Assembly: GCA_009993635.1 (NCBI GenBank) | Contig: JAACTC010000005.1 | Location: 310,001 to 374,000, forward strand | From: Erythrobacter sp. | GTDB taxonomy: Bacteria > Pseudomonadota > Alphaproteobacteria > Sphingomonadales > Sphingomonadaceae | DNA: 64,000 bases | Direction: 5' to 3' | Part shown: positions 53,026 to 61,332 of the stretch, one piece after another | Layout: each line of letters begins with the position of its first letter | Numbering within the stretch: position 1 is the stretch's first letter | Translations under genes and position numbers: made by a program | The notes under the pieces: generated by a model | Database searches by the model: none | Seen by the model: only the letters and a program-made list of their open reading frames with translations | Told to the model about the DNA's origin: nothing

Positions 53026-55350
53026 CTAGGCGCCCAGCTTCCGCTCGATTTCCGCGTGCAATCCGTCTAGCAGGCCCGGCGAACAGCGCAGCGCCCCGCG
53101 CTCTTCTTCAATGATCGCCAGGAGCGCGCTGCGCAGGATGTCGCGCCGTTCGGCAGGCGGGATCGCCTCATCGCAGGTCGATAGCACCATATCGACCATC
53201 CGCTCGCAGCCGTGCAGGCGCCCCCAGAGGTAGTCGTTCTCGCGGTAGGCGCGGCTGAAGAAGGCACCGAATTCGTAGAACTCTATGCCACGCAGCGTCG
53301 CCTGCGTGCCGCCATCGCGGATCGCGGTCGCGTCTTCCGGGCTGATCCGGTCCACCTTGACCGGCTCGAACTCGTTCATGCCCTGAATTCCCAGAATGGG
53401 CAGGGTCGCAACGTCGTAGAACGGGAAGCCGAGATAGGCGTACATGATCCGCCGACGCAGCTCGCGCGGCATGTCCGCCAGCGCGGTGGCCAGCGCCTCT
53501 TCCGCCCGCGTGTCGAGCGTCATCAGATCGCGCACCCCGGCCACGTGATCCAGCACCGCGCCCGGGTTCTCCATCGCATCCGCGGCGATGGGCACGAATT
53601 CCGGCCCCAGCGGCTTTACGCCGTCGTTTTCGAAATAGATCGCCAGGATCTGGTAGATCGCCTCGCGCGCCTTATCGAGCGCCTCGTTCGGAATATCGGG
53701 GTCGGCCTCCCAGTCGCGGGCGGTGCGCCGTGCCAGCAGCCGCAGGCGGCGGACGCGAAAGGCAAGGTCGAAGCTGCGGAAGAACGCGATAGCCTCCGCG
53801 CTCGCGCCGCCCGAGCCGACCAGGCTCGTCAAGCCGCGTTCGTGCATCGCGTCGCGCAGGCGCCCGGCGACGAAATGCGGATCGTGTTCGCCATCCTTGG
53901 GCGCGGCCTGGCGCACCAGTTCGCCAATCCGTTCGAGGATGCCCGCAAATTTGAGCTCGGCATACCCGGCGAAGGTATACCCCGCCTGCACCGCAGCAGC
54001 CTGCTGCGCCTTGCCGCGCCAGTTCGCCAGCCGCCGGGGCGTCGGTCGGTCGAAAAACACCGTCCGGTCGAACAGTTTCTCGACCGCTGCCTCCACCTCG
54101 GGCCGCAGCTTGGCGATCATCATCTGCAGGCGCGCGGCATGGCGGGACTGTTCGCTGATCCATTCCAGATTGTCGCGGATCGGCTGTTCGCGCGGCAGGC
54201 TGGAGATCGAGCCGAAGATGTTCTCGAAAAAGCCGACCGGCTGGTGAACCTTTTCCTCGTCGCGCACATACCGGTCGGGCCGGGGGTCGATATAGGCGAA
54301 GCGACGCTCGACCTCGCGTACCGCAGGGCGACCGCGCAGCGCATCGATCGCGCCTTCGAACGGGCGGTTGACCAGCACGGAACCGTCGATCAGCGAAACC
54401 CCGTCCACCGATCCGTCGTCGCAATGCGCGGGCATGATCCGGCGCAGGAAAGCCTCGCGGTTCGCCCAGTCGCGGCCGGTTTTCTCCGCCAGCCCGTCTA
54501 TCTCGCTCACCTGAAGGGGCGGGAAGGCACCGGGGAAGCTGGCGGTGGCCCGCGCCGCGAATGCGAGTTCGAGCGGATTGGCCAGGCTCTCGCCTGCCGC
54601 TTCGGGCGTGCGCGCGGTGAACGAGATCGGCATGCGATGCTCGCTTTCGCGCACCAGCGGCGGGCTGTTGAGCCGCAGGGTCGAGAGATACCCGTGGAAA
54701 TCCGTGGTCGGCACGTAGAGGTCGATCGGGTGGCGCGGCGGCAGCAGCGGACCGTCCGCCGGCGTCGCATCCATCGCGGCGAGTGCTTCCAGCAGCATCC
54801 CCGACATCGTTTCGCCGGAAAACGGCGGAGCGAACCAGCGCCCGCGCACCAGCTTGGACACTTTTTCGCGCACTTCCTCGCGCGTTTCGGGGGCCACGCT
54901 TTCGGAAACGAGGTTGCCGGGTCGCCGCAACACGTAGTTGGCCAGCGGCTGCGCCCAGACCTTGGCGAAGCGCCAGCCCATCCGCGCGTCTTCAGCCGTC
55001 AGCCGGTCGATATCCGCATTGTCGAGCCACAACTGCGTCAGCGGTTCGAGCGAGCGGCCCGAATAGATCGCCTGGGCCAGGAACACGGCATTGATCCCGC
55101 CCGCGCTCGCCCCGCTGAAAATGTCGGGCAACACGCGCAGCCGCAGGTCGTGCCGTTCGGCCAGCAATTCCAGCAATTGGCGGTATTCCGCAGCGACGCC
55201 GCCCGCATTCGCTTCGCCCGCATGAAACGCGCGGCTGGCGCGCGCGAGGTTCCACACCTCTTTCGTCACGCCGTGCATATAGACCGCAAGGCTCACCCCG
55301 CCGTAGCAGACCAGCCCGATCCGAAGTTCCTTCTGCCGCATCGCCTCCAT
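53026..55350 (-). CDS. Large patatin-like protein with DUF3376-type C-terminus
   Basis: A 774-residue patatin-related protein, predicted lipid acyl hydrolase. The N-terminal patatin fold (about 8-335) has an oxyanion glycine run CYGGVSLAVYMHGV, nucleophile Ser82 in FSGASAGG, and catalytic Asp322 in SLIDGS. The remaining 440 residues are helical and match the patatin/DUF3376 layout. No signal peptide or membrane segment. Possibly acts on membrane lipids inside the cell. A later start at Met4 is equally possible. Divergent from radA. Confidence 0.88.
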   Translation of the reverse strand: MEAMRQKELRIGLVCYGGVSLAVYMHGVTKEVWNLARASRAFHAGEANAGGVAAEYRQLLELLAERHDLRLRVLPDIFSGASAGGINAVFLAQAIYSGRSLEPLTQLWLDNADIDRLTAEDARMGWRFAKVWAQPLANYVLRRPGNLVSESVAPETREEVREKVSKLVRGRWFAPPFSGETMSGMLLEALAAMDATPADGPLLPPRHPIDLYVPTTDFHGYLSTLRLNSPPLVRESEHRMPISFTARTPEAAGESLANPLELAFAARATASFPGAFPPLQVSEIDGLAEKTGRDWANREAFLRRIMPAHCDDGSVDGVSLIDGSVLVNRPFEGAIDALRGRPAVREVERRFAYIDPRPDRYVRDEEKVHQPVGFFENIFGSISSLPREQPIRDNLEWISEQSRHAARLQMMIAKLRPEVEAAVEKLFDRTVFFDRPTPRRLANWRGKAQQAAAVQAGYTFAGYAELKFAGILERIGELVRQAAPKDGEHDPHFVAGRLRDAMHERGLTSLVGSGGASAEAIAFFRSFDLAFRVRRLRLLARRTARDWEADPDIPNEALDKAREAIYQILAIYFENDGVKPLGPEFVPIAADAMENPGAVLDHVAGVRDLMTLDTRAEEALATALADMPRELRRRIMYAYLGFPFYDVATLPILGIQGMNEFEPVKVDRISPEDATAIRDGGTQATLRGIEFYEFGAFFSRAYRENDYLWGRLHGCERMVDMVLSTCDEAIPPAERRDILRSALLAIIEEERGALRCSPGLLDGLHAEIERKLGA

Positions 55351-55414
55351 CTAGCTGGGGAAGGGGGTGAAAGGCAACTTGCGTTCCGCAAATGTTCCGC
55401 CTAGGTCCACGGCC

Positions 55415-56776
55415 ATGGCCAAGCCCAAGAAACGCTATGTCTGCCAGGCCTGCGGCGGTGTCGCCTCGCGCTGGCAGGGTCAGTGCGGCGACTGCGCCGA
55501 ATGGAACACGCTGGTGGAAGATGTCCCAGCGACGGTCTTCAGCCAGAAGCACGATCTGTCGGGCGGGGGGCGCAGGCTCGAATTCGTATCGCTGAGCGAT
55601 GCGGTGGAGCCGCCCAAGCGCGCGACATCGGGCCTGAAGGAATTCGACCGTGCGCTGGGGGGCGGGCTGGTGCCCGGCGCGGCAATCCTGATCGGCGGCG
55701 ATCCCGGCATCGGCAAATCCACGCTGCTGCTGCAAACCGCGGGCGCCGTGGCCAAGCGGGGCGGGGATGTCGTCTATGTCAGCGGCGAGGAAGCATCCGC
55801 GCAGGTGCGCCTGCGGGCGGAACGGCTGGGGCTGGCGAACGCGCCCGTACGGCTGGCCTCCAGCACATCGGTGCGCGACCTGCTGACCACTCTGGGGGCG
55901 GGCGAAGCGCCCGACCTGCTGATCGTCGATTCGATTCAGACCATGTATTCGGACACGATCGAAGGCGCACCCGGCACGGTCAGCCAGGTGCGCGGCTGCG
56001 CGTTCGAGCTGATCCGCTACGCCAAGGAACGCGGCACCGCGCTGGTGCTGGTCGGCCATGTCACCAAGGACGGCAATATCGCCGGACCGCGCGTGCTCGA
56101 ACACATGGTCGACGTGGTGATGAGCTTCGAAGGGGAGCGCAGCCACCAGTACCGCATCCTGCGCGCGCTCAAGAACCGCTTCGGTGCGGTCGACGAGATC
56201 GGCGTGTTCGCGATGGCGACCGAGGGGCTGGAGGAGGTCGAGAATCCTTCGATGCTCTTCCTGTCGGGCCGCGACGCGCCGCTGGCGGGCAGCGCGGTAT
56301 TTCCCGCGATGGAGGGCACGCGGCCCGTGCTGGTCGAGATCCAGGCGCTGATCGTGCGGCTGCAATCGGGCGCGACCCCGCGGCGTGCGGTGGTGGGGTG
56401 GGACAATGGCCGCCTCGCCATGCTGCTCGCGGTGCTCGAATCGCGCTGCGGGCTCAATTTCAGCGCGGCAGAGGTCTATCTCAATGTCGCAGGCGGGTAC
56501 CGGCTGGCTGACCCGGCAGCGGATCTGGCGGTGGCCGCCGCACTGGTTTCGGCCCTGGCGGACAAGCCGCTGCCCGATCGCTCCGTATGGTTCGGCGAGG
56601 TATCGCTGGCGGGCGAAATTCGCCCCGTCGCGCACTCCGGTCTGCGGCTGAGAGAGGCAGCGAAACTGGGATTTTCCAGCGCACATGGCCCGCTGCGCGA
56701 AGAAAAGGCTTCACCCGGCATTCAATTCGGTGGATTTAGGCAACTTGGCCAATTGGTAGACCGCGTGATGCAATAG
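55415..56776 (+). CDS. radA: DNA repair protein RadA
   Basis: RadA/Sms is a RecA-like helicase that promotes branch migration in recombination repair. The 453 residues have the zinc finger CQACG...CGDC (about 11-28), Walker A GGDPGIGKSTLL, the RadA signature KNRFGAVDEIGVF and a Lon-like C-terminal domain. The ATG at 55415 begins MAKPKKRYVCQAC, the family start. cvpA follows, 39 bases on. Confidence 0.96.
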   Translation: MAKPKKRYVCQACGGVASRWQGQCGDCAEWNTLVEDVPATVFSQKHDLSGGGRRLEFVSLSDAVEPPKRATSGLKEFDRALGGGLVPGAAILIGGDPGIGKSTLLLQTAGAVAKRGGDVVYVSGEEASAQVRLRAERLGLANAPVRLASSTSVRDLLTTLGAGEAPDLLIVDSIQTMYSDTIEGAPGTVSQVRGCAFELIRYAKERGTALVLVGHVTKDGNIAGPRVLEHMVDVVMSFEGERSHQYRILRALKNRFGAVDEIGVFAMATEGLEEVENPSMLFLSGRDAPLAGSAVFPAMEGTRPVLVEIQALIVRLQSGATPRRAVVGWDNGRLAMLLAVLESRCGLNFSAAEVYLNVAGGYRLADPAADLAVAAALVSALADKPLPDRSVWFGEVSLAGEIRPVAHSGLRLREAAKLGFSSAHGPLREEKASPGIQFGGFRQLGQLVDRVMQ

Positions 56777-56815
56777 CGATTGCGTGCGATACTTGGTGGT
56801 TTAGATTGAGGCACC

Positions 56816-57388
56816 ATGACCGGGTTCGACATCATCGTGCTGCTGATCGTCGCGATCGCCGCTGCAGGCGGTTTCGCGCGTGGATTCGTGCAGGAAATCC
56901 TGTCGCTCGCCGCATGGATTCTGGCGCTGCTTGCAATCCAGAACCTCCACACGCCGCTGCACGACTTCATCGAACCGCGCTTCGGCACGCCGACGACATC
57001 CGCCATCCTCGCCTTCGCGCTGCTGCTGCTGATCCCCTATGCGGCGATGAAGCTCATCGCGTCGCTGGTGGGCGGCAAGGCGCGCGAATCGCTGCTCGGC
57101 CCGCTCGACCGGGTGCTCGGCTTCGGGTTCGGCGCGCTGAAGGGCGCGATCATCGTGGTGATCGGCTTTTCGCTGCTGGTGCTCGGCTACGATACCGTGT
57201 GGGGCTACCAGGGCCGCCCGACATGGATCGTCACCGCGCGCACCTATCCAGCAATCAATGCAGGCACCGAAGCACTGGTCAGCTATGTGCAGGATCGCCG
57301 GGCGGAGCTGCGGAGCGATGGCGATGCTGCTGCCGGTGACGCCGAGGATGGCGATCGCGCGGTAACGGGCGCTTCTGCATCCGAATGA
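56816..57388 (+). CDS. CvpA family membrane protein
   Basis: A 190-residue protein with four helices and the family's start FDIIVLLIVAIAAAGGFARG. CvpA is named for its role in colicin V production in E. coli; in other bacteria it supports envelope integrity. The C-terminal 40 residues are polar and Ala/Asp-rich. Same-strand neighbours radA and an IscU-like gene (7 bases downstream). Confidence 0.9.
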   Translation: MTGFDIIVLLIVAIAAAGGFARGFVQEILSLAAWILALLAIQNLHTPLHDFIEPRFGTPTTSAILAFALLLLIPYAAMKLIASLVGGKARESLLGPLDRVLGFGFGALKGAIIVVIGFSLLVLGYDTVWGYQGRPTWIVTARTYPAINAGTEALVSYVQDRRAELRSDGDAAAGDAEDGDRAVTGASASE

Positions 57389-57395
57389 TCCGCAC

Positions 57396-57821
57396 ATGAG
57401 CAAGCTCTACACCCCCGAAATCCTCGGCCTGGCGGTGCAGCTGGCCGACTACCCCCGGCTGGCCGAACCCGATCGCACGGCAGAGGCGCGCTCGCGCACA
57501 TGCGGCGGGGTCCTGACGCTGGACCTCGCGCTCGACGATGCAGGGCGGGTCGACGCGCTGGGCCTGTCGGTATCGGCCTGCGCGATCGGGCAGGCGGCGG
57601 CGGCGATATTCGCAGGACAGGCACGGGGCCGCGGCGAGGAGGAGATGCTCGCCGCTGTGGGAGAGATCGAAGGCTGGCTGGCGGGCGAGCGTGGGCTGCC
57701 CCAGTGGCCGGGGCTGGCAGCGATCGCACCTGCGCAAGGCTTCCCCGCACGCCATGGTGCAATCCTGCTGCCCTGGAATGCGGCGGCAGACGCGCTTTGC
57801 AAGGCGCCCATCGCGCGCTAG
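57396..57821 (+). CDS. IscU/NifU-like scaffold family protein lacking the third cysteine
   Basis: A 141-residue NifU_N-type protein. Cys36 (RTCGGVL) and Cys62 (VSACAIGQAA) match two of the three cluster-binding Cys of IscU/SufU; the third position, in RHGAILLPW, is Ala122 where R-x-x-C is expected. The one other Cys is Cys135. It may be a scaffold-like protein with a different function. No isc or suf genes nearby; cvpA precedes and an MFS gene follows. Confidence 0.82.
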   Translation: MSKLYTPEILGLAVQLADYPRLAEPDRTAEARSRTCGGVLTLDLALDDAGRVDALGLSVSACAIGQAAAAIFAGQARGRGEEEMLAAVGEIEGWLAGERGLPQWPGLAAIAPAQGFPARHGAILLPWNAAADALCKAPIAR

Positions 57822-57855
57822 ATCGGTCGAAAAATCGGAGGGGATTTTTACGACC

Positions 57856-59490
57856 ATGAGCGCGTCCGACGCCGCAATCGCTACCCGTCAGCCAACCGAC
57901 AAGGAAATCCGGCTGGTCATCGCCGCCAGTTCTGCCGGGACCATCTTCGAATGGTACGATTTCTTCATCTACGGCACGCTGGCCGGCCTGATCGGCGCGG
58001 CGTTCTTTCCCGCCGGTAACGAGACTCTCCAGATCCTTCTGGTGTGGGCAGGCTTCGCCGTCGGCTTCGGCTTTCGCCCGCTCGGCGCGATCCTGTTCGG
58101 CTTTCTGGGCGACCGGCTGGGGCGCAAATATACCTTTCTCGTCACCGTGACCCTGATGGGCATCGCCACCGCGGGCGTCGGCCTGATCCCCAGTGCGGCG
58201 AGCATCGGCCTTGCCGCGCCGATCATCGTGATCGCCTTCCGCATTCTGCAGGGCCTTGCGCTGGGCGGCGAATATGGCGGCGCGGCGATCTATGTCGCGG
58301 AACACGCACCACCCGAAAAGCGGGGCTTCTACACCAGTTTCATCCAGGCGAGCGTGGTCGGCGGTTTCGCGCTGTCGATCATCGTGGTGCTGGCTTGCCG
58401 CGCGATCATTCCGGCAGGGGATTTCGCAGCATGGGGCTGGCGCGTCCCCTTCCTGCTGTCGATCATCCTGCTCGGGATTTCGCTGTGGATGCGGCTCAAG
58501 CTGTCCGAAAGCCCGGTGTTCCAGGCGATGAAGGAAGCGGGCGAGACCGCGGGCAACCCGTTCGTCGAAAGCTTCACCTATCCAGGCAACAAGAAGCGGA
58601 TTTTCGTGGCGCTGTTCGGTATCACCGGCGTGCTGACCACGATCTGGTACACCGCATTCTTCAGCGGGCTGTCCTTCCTGCGTGGTCCGATGCGCGTGGA
58701 TGAAGGCGTGGTCGAATGGCTGCTGCTGATCGCAGGCGTGATCTCGATGAGCTTTTACATCGTGGTCGGCCGCTGGTCCGACCGTATCGGCCGCAAGAAG
58801 CCGATCATCATTGGCGCGGTCCTGTCCCTCATCCTGCTGTTCCCGGTATTCTGGGGCATGGGCCACCTCGCCAATCCTGGCCTTTCTGCGGCGGCAGACC
58901 GCACTCCGGTGGTGGTAACCGGGCAGGACTGCACGCCCGATCCGTTCGCCGAACTGTTCGGCCGACAGCAGAGCGCGTGCGGCAAGGTGCTCGACGTGCT
59001 GACCTCCAGCGGGGTGCGCTATGATCTGCAGGAAGGCGGCGCGCTGGGCGTGACCGTGGGTGCAGAACCCGTGGCGATCGACGCTGCGTGGCTTAACGAT
59101 GATGCGGGCCTGCGGGCCGGCATCCGTGACGGGCTGACCGCGCGCGGGTTCGATTTCAGCACCCAGATACCGCCGCTTGCCAATCTGCTCGGCATCGTCG
59201 CGCTGCTGCTGGTGATGGGAGCTCTCTCGGCGCTCACATACGGTTCGGTCGCGGCGCTGTTGTCCGAAATGTTTCCGCCACAGATCCGCTATTCCTCCAT
59301 GTCGATCCCCTATCATATCGGCGCGGGCTACCTCGGTGGCTTCCTGCCATTGATCGCGGGGGTGATCGTGGCGCGGTCCGGCGATATCTATGCGGGGCTC
59401 TGGTATACGTGGATCGTGGTCGCTTTCGGGGTGATCGTTGCATGGTGGGGCTTGCCCAGCGGGCCGCCGCGTGATTTCGAGGATCGGTGA
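57856..59490 (+). CDS. MFS transporter, MHS/ProP-like, with large periplasmic loop
   Basis: A 544-residue metabolite:H+ symporter-type MFS protein (SSAGTIFEWYDFFIYGTLAG, FGFLGDRLGRKYTF, ILQGLALGGEYGGAAIYVAE). Between helices near 340 and 438 lies an unusual ~95-residue hydrophilic stretch with two Cys (GQDCTPDP, QSACGKVL), probably a folded periplasmic loop. The ATG at 57856 is clear. The stop overlaps alr's GTG start. Confidence 0.9.
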   Translation: MSASDAAIATRQPTDKEIRLVIAASSAGTIFEWYDFFIYGTLAGLIGAAFFPAGNETLQILLVWAGFAVGFGFRPLGAILFGFLGDRLGRKYTFLVTVTLMGIATAGVGLIPSAASIGLAAPIIVIAFRILQGLALGGEYGGAAIYVAEHAPPEKRGFYTSFIQASVVGGFALSIIVVLACRAIIPAGDFAAWGWRVPFLLSIILLGISLWMRLKLSESPVFQAMKEAGETAGNPFVESFTYPGNKKRIFVALFGITGVLTTIWYTAFFSGLSFLRGPMRVDEGVVEWLLLIAGVISMSFYIVVGRWSDRIGRKKPIIIGAVLSLILLFPVFWGMGHLANPGLSAAADRTPVVVTGQDCTPDPFAELFGRQQSACGKVLDVLTSSGVRYDLQEGGALGVTVGAEPVAIDAAWLNDDAGLRAGIRDGLTARGFDFSTQIPPLANLLGIVALLLVMGALSALTYGSVAALLSEMFPPQIRYSSMSIPYHIGAGYLGGFLPLIAGVIVARSGDIYAGLWYTWIVVAFGVIVAWWGLPSGPPRDFEDR

Positions 59491-60596
59491 GCACATTACC
59501 CGAACCCCCGCCGCCGACTCTGCGCCTTGCGATAGACACTGCCGCGCTGGCCGATAACTGGCGCGCGCTGAATGCGCTGTCCGGTTCGGCGCGGGCGGGG
59601 GCTGCCGTGAAGGCGAATTGCTACGGCCTGGGGGTGGAGCATTGCGTGCCCGCACTGGTGAAGGCGGGCGCGCGCGATTTCTTCGTCGCGCACTGGGGCG
59701 AGGTCGCGCCGGTACTGGCGCACGTACCGCCGGAGCAGCTTGGCGTGCTGCATGGGCCGAACACCTCCGAAGAGGCCGCGTACGCGAGGGGCACAGGCGT
59801 GCGCCCCGTCATCAACTCGCTGCACCAGGCGCGGCTGTGGAGCGAGGCAGGGGGCGGGCCGTGTAACCTGATGATCGACACCGGGATCAACCGGCTGGGC
59901 GTTTCGCTGGCCGAACTGGGCGACCCGGTGCTGGGCACGCTCGATGTGCAGGTGCTGATGTCGCACCTGTCCTCGGCAGAGGAAGATGCTGCGATCAGCG
60001 CGCAGCAACTGGCGCGGTTTCGCACCGCCTGTGCCAAGGTGCCACACCGCGAAACCAGCATCGCCAACAGCGCGGGCATCGCGCTGGGCGAGGATTATCG
60101 CTGCGACCTCACGCGCCCGGGCCTTGCGCTGTATGGCGGGGTACCGACACCGTCACTGGCGGGGCAGATCCGCCAGGTCGCCTTTCCGCAGGCGGCGATC
60201 ATCCAGACGCGCAATCTGAGCGCGGGCGATACGGTGGGCTACAACCGCGAATTCACCGCGCCCGGCGCAATGCGCGTGGCGACGGTTTCGCTCGGCTATG
60301 CGGACGGGTTCCTGCGCAGCTGGGGGAAGCAGGGTTATCTTGCGCATGACGGGCGCATGCTGCCGCTGCTGGGCAAGGTGTCGATGGACATGGTGGTGGT
60401 CGACCTTGCTGCCGCGCCCGACCTGCGCGAGGGCGACTGGCTGGATGTGCCCTACCACCTTCCCGATGCTGCGCAGCGATCGGGCCTTTCGCAATATGAA
60501 TTGCTGACCGCCCTGGGCGATCGTTTCGGACGTAGCGTCAAGGCGGATTGCGCGGATCATGCTGCAAGTGCTAAGCCCCTTGCTGCGCAGCATTAA
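59487..60596 (+). CDS. alr: Alanine racemase
   Basis: Alr makes D-alanine for peptidoglycan. The 369-residue PLP enzyme has catalytic Lys42 in AVKANCYGLG (a departure from the common AVKADAYGHG), substrate blocks LMIDTGINRLGV and LTRPGLALYGG, the VGYNREF loop with the second-base Tyr, and GKVSMDMVVVDL. It starts with GTG at 59487, inside the GTGA that ends the MFS gene, so the two are coupled. phaR follows after 21 bases. Confidence 0.94.
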   Translation: MSTLPEPPPPTLRLAIDTAALADNWRALNALSGSARAGAAVKANCYGLGVEHCVPALVKAGARDFFVAHWGEVAPVLAHVPPEQLGVLHGPNTSEEAAYARGTGVRPVINSLHQARLWSEAGGGPCNLMIDTGINRLGVSLAELGDPVLGTLDVQVLMSHLSSAEEDAAISAQQLARFRTACAKVPHRETSIANSAGIALGEDYRCDLTRPGLALYGGVPTPSLAGQIRQVAFPQAAIIQTRNLSAGDTVGYNREFTAPGAMRVATVSLGYADGFLRSWGKQGYLAHDGRMLPLLGKVSMDMVVVDLAAAPDLREGDWLDVPYHLPDAAQRSGLSQYELLTALGDRFGRSVKADCADHAASAKPLAAQH

Positions 60597-60617
60597 TCCC
60601 GGAGCCAGTGTAACCCG

Positions 60618-61184
60618 ATGTCCAGCAAGAAGCATGTCGATGGCGAGCCCATCATCATCAAGAAATACGCCAATCGGCGGCTCTACAACACCTATTCCTC
60701 CAGCTACATCACGCTCGACGATCTGGCGCACATGACCCGCGAAGGGCTGGAATTCACCGTGGTCGACGCCAAGAGCGGCGACGACATTACGCATTCGATC
60801 CTGACGCAGATCATCGTCGAGGAAGAGGCCAACGGCGAACAGATGCTGCCGGTCAGCTTCCTGCGCGATCTGATCTCGATGTACGGCAATTCGATGCAGT
60901 CGATGATGCCCAGCTATCTAGAAGCGAGCATGGCGAATTTCCGCGCCAATCAGGAAAAGATCACCGAAGCCTGGAAAAGCGGCATGGCGGGCAACCCCTT
61001 CGCCAAGATGGCGGAGACCAACCTCGCGATGATGCGCGCCGCAACCGATGCGCTGACCGGGCAGGCCGCCACCAGCAAGACCCCGCCCGCAGACAGCACC
61101 GCGGGCGATACCGCAAGCGAACTTGCCTCGATGCGCGACCAGATGGCCGCGATGCAGAAGAAGCTCGACGAACTGGGCAAGTAG
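60618..61184 (+). CDS. phaR: Polyhydroxyalkanoate synthesis repressor PhaR
   Basis: PhaR binds DNA and PHA granules to control phasin and storage-polymer synthesis. The 188-residue protein has the PHA-binding N-terminus IIIKKYANRRLYNTYSSSYI and TREGLEFTVVDAKSGDDITH, then a Met/Gln-rich helical C-terminus ending DQMAAMQKKLDELGK. A palindromic repeat separates it from proS. Confidence 0.93.
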   Translation: MSSKKHVDGEPIIIKKYANRRLYNTYSSSYITLDDLAHMTREGLEFTVVDAKSGDDITHSILTQIIVEEEANGEQMLPVSFLRDLISMYGNSMQSMMPSYLEASMANFRANQEKITEAWKSGMAGNPFAKMAETNLAMMRAATDALTGQAATSKTPPADSTAGDTASELASMRDQMAAMQKKLDELGK

Positions 61185-61203
61185 GCGGAATTTCGGTGGC
61201 CGC

Positions 61204-61280
61204 TCGCCCTGAGCTTGTCGAAGGGCGGCACTTCTTTTAGCGCGGCTTCGCATCAAGAAAGACAGTGCTTCGACAGGCTC
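61204..61280 (+). repeat. Palindromic repeat between phaR and proS
   Basis: GAGCTTGTCGAAG (about 61211-61223) and CTTCGACAGGCTC (61268-61280) are inverted copies with one mismatch; CGCCCT and AGGGCG flank the left hairpin. A fourth REP-like family. It fills most of the 148-base phaR-proS gap. Confidence 0.8.
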
Positions 61281-61332
61281 GACACGAAGGTGTGTGCGCT
61301 TATCGAGGTACAAGCCAAAGGCCAGAACACAC

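Noticed and set aside
53212-55404. 730-codon frame opposite the patatin gene
   Set aside because: His/Arg/Gln-rich nonsense composition and full overlap with a clear gene.
57283-59655. 790-codon frame opposite the MFS gene
   Set aside because: Low-complexity Asp/Gln/Arg/His composition typical of antisense frames; MFS and alr motifs are certain on the other strand.
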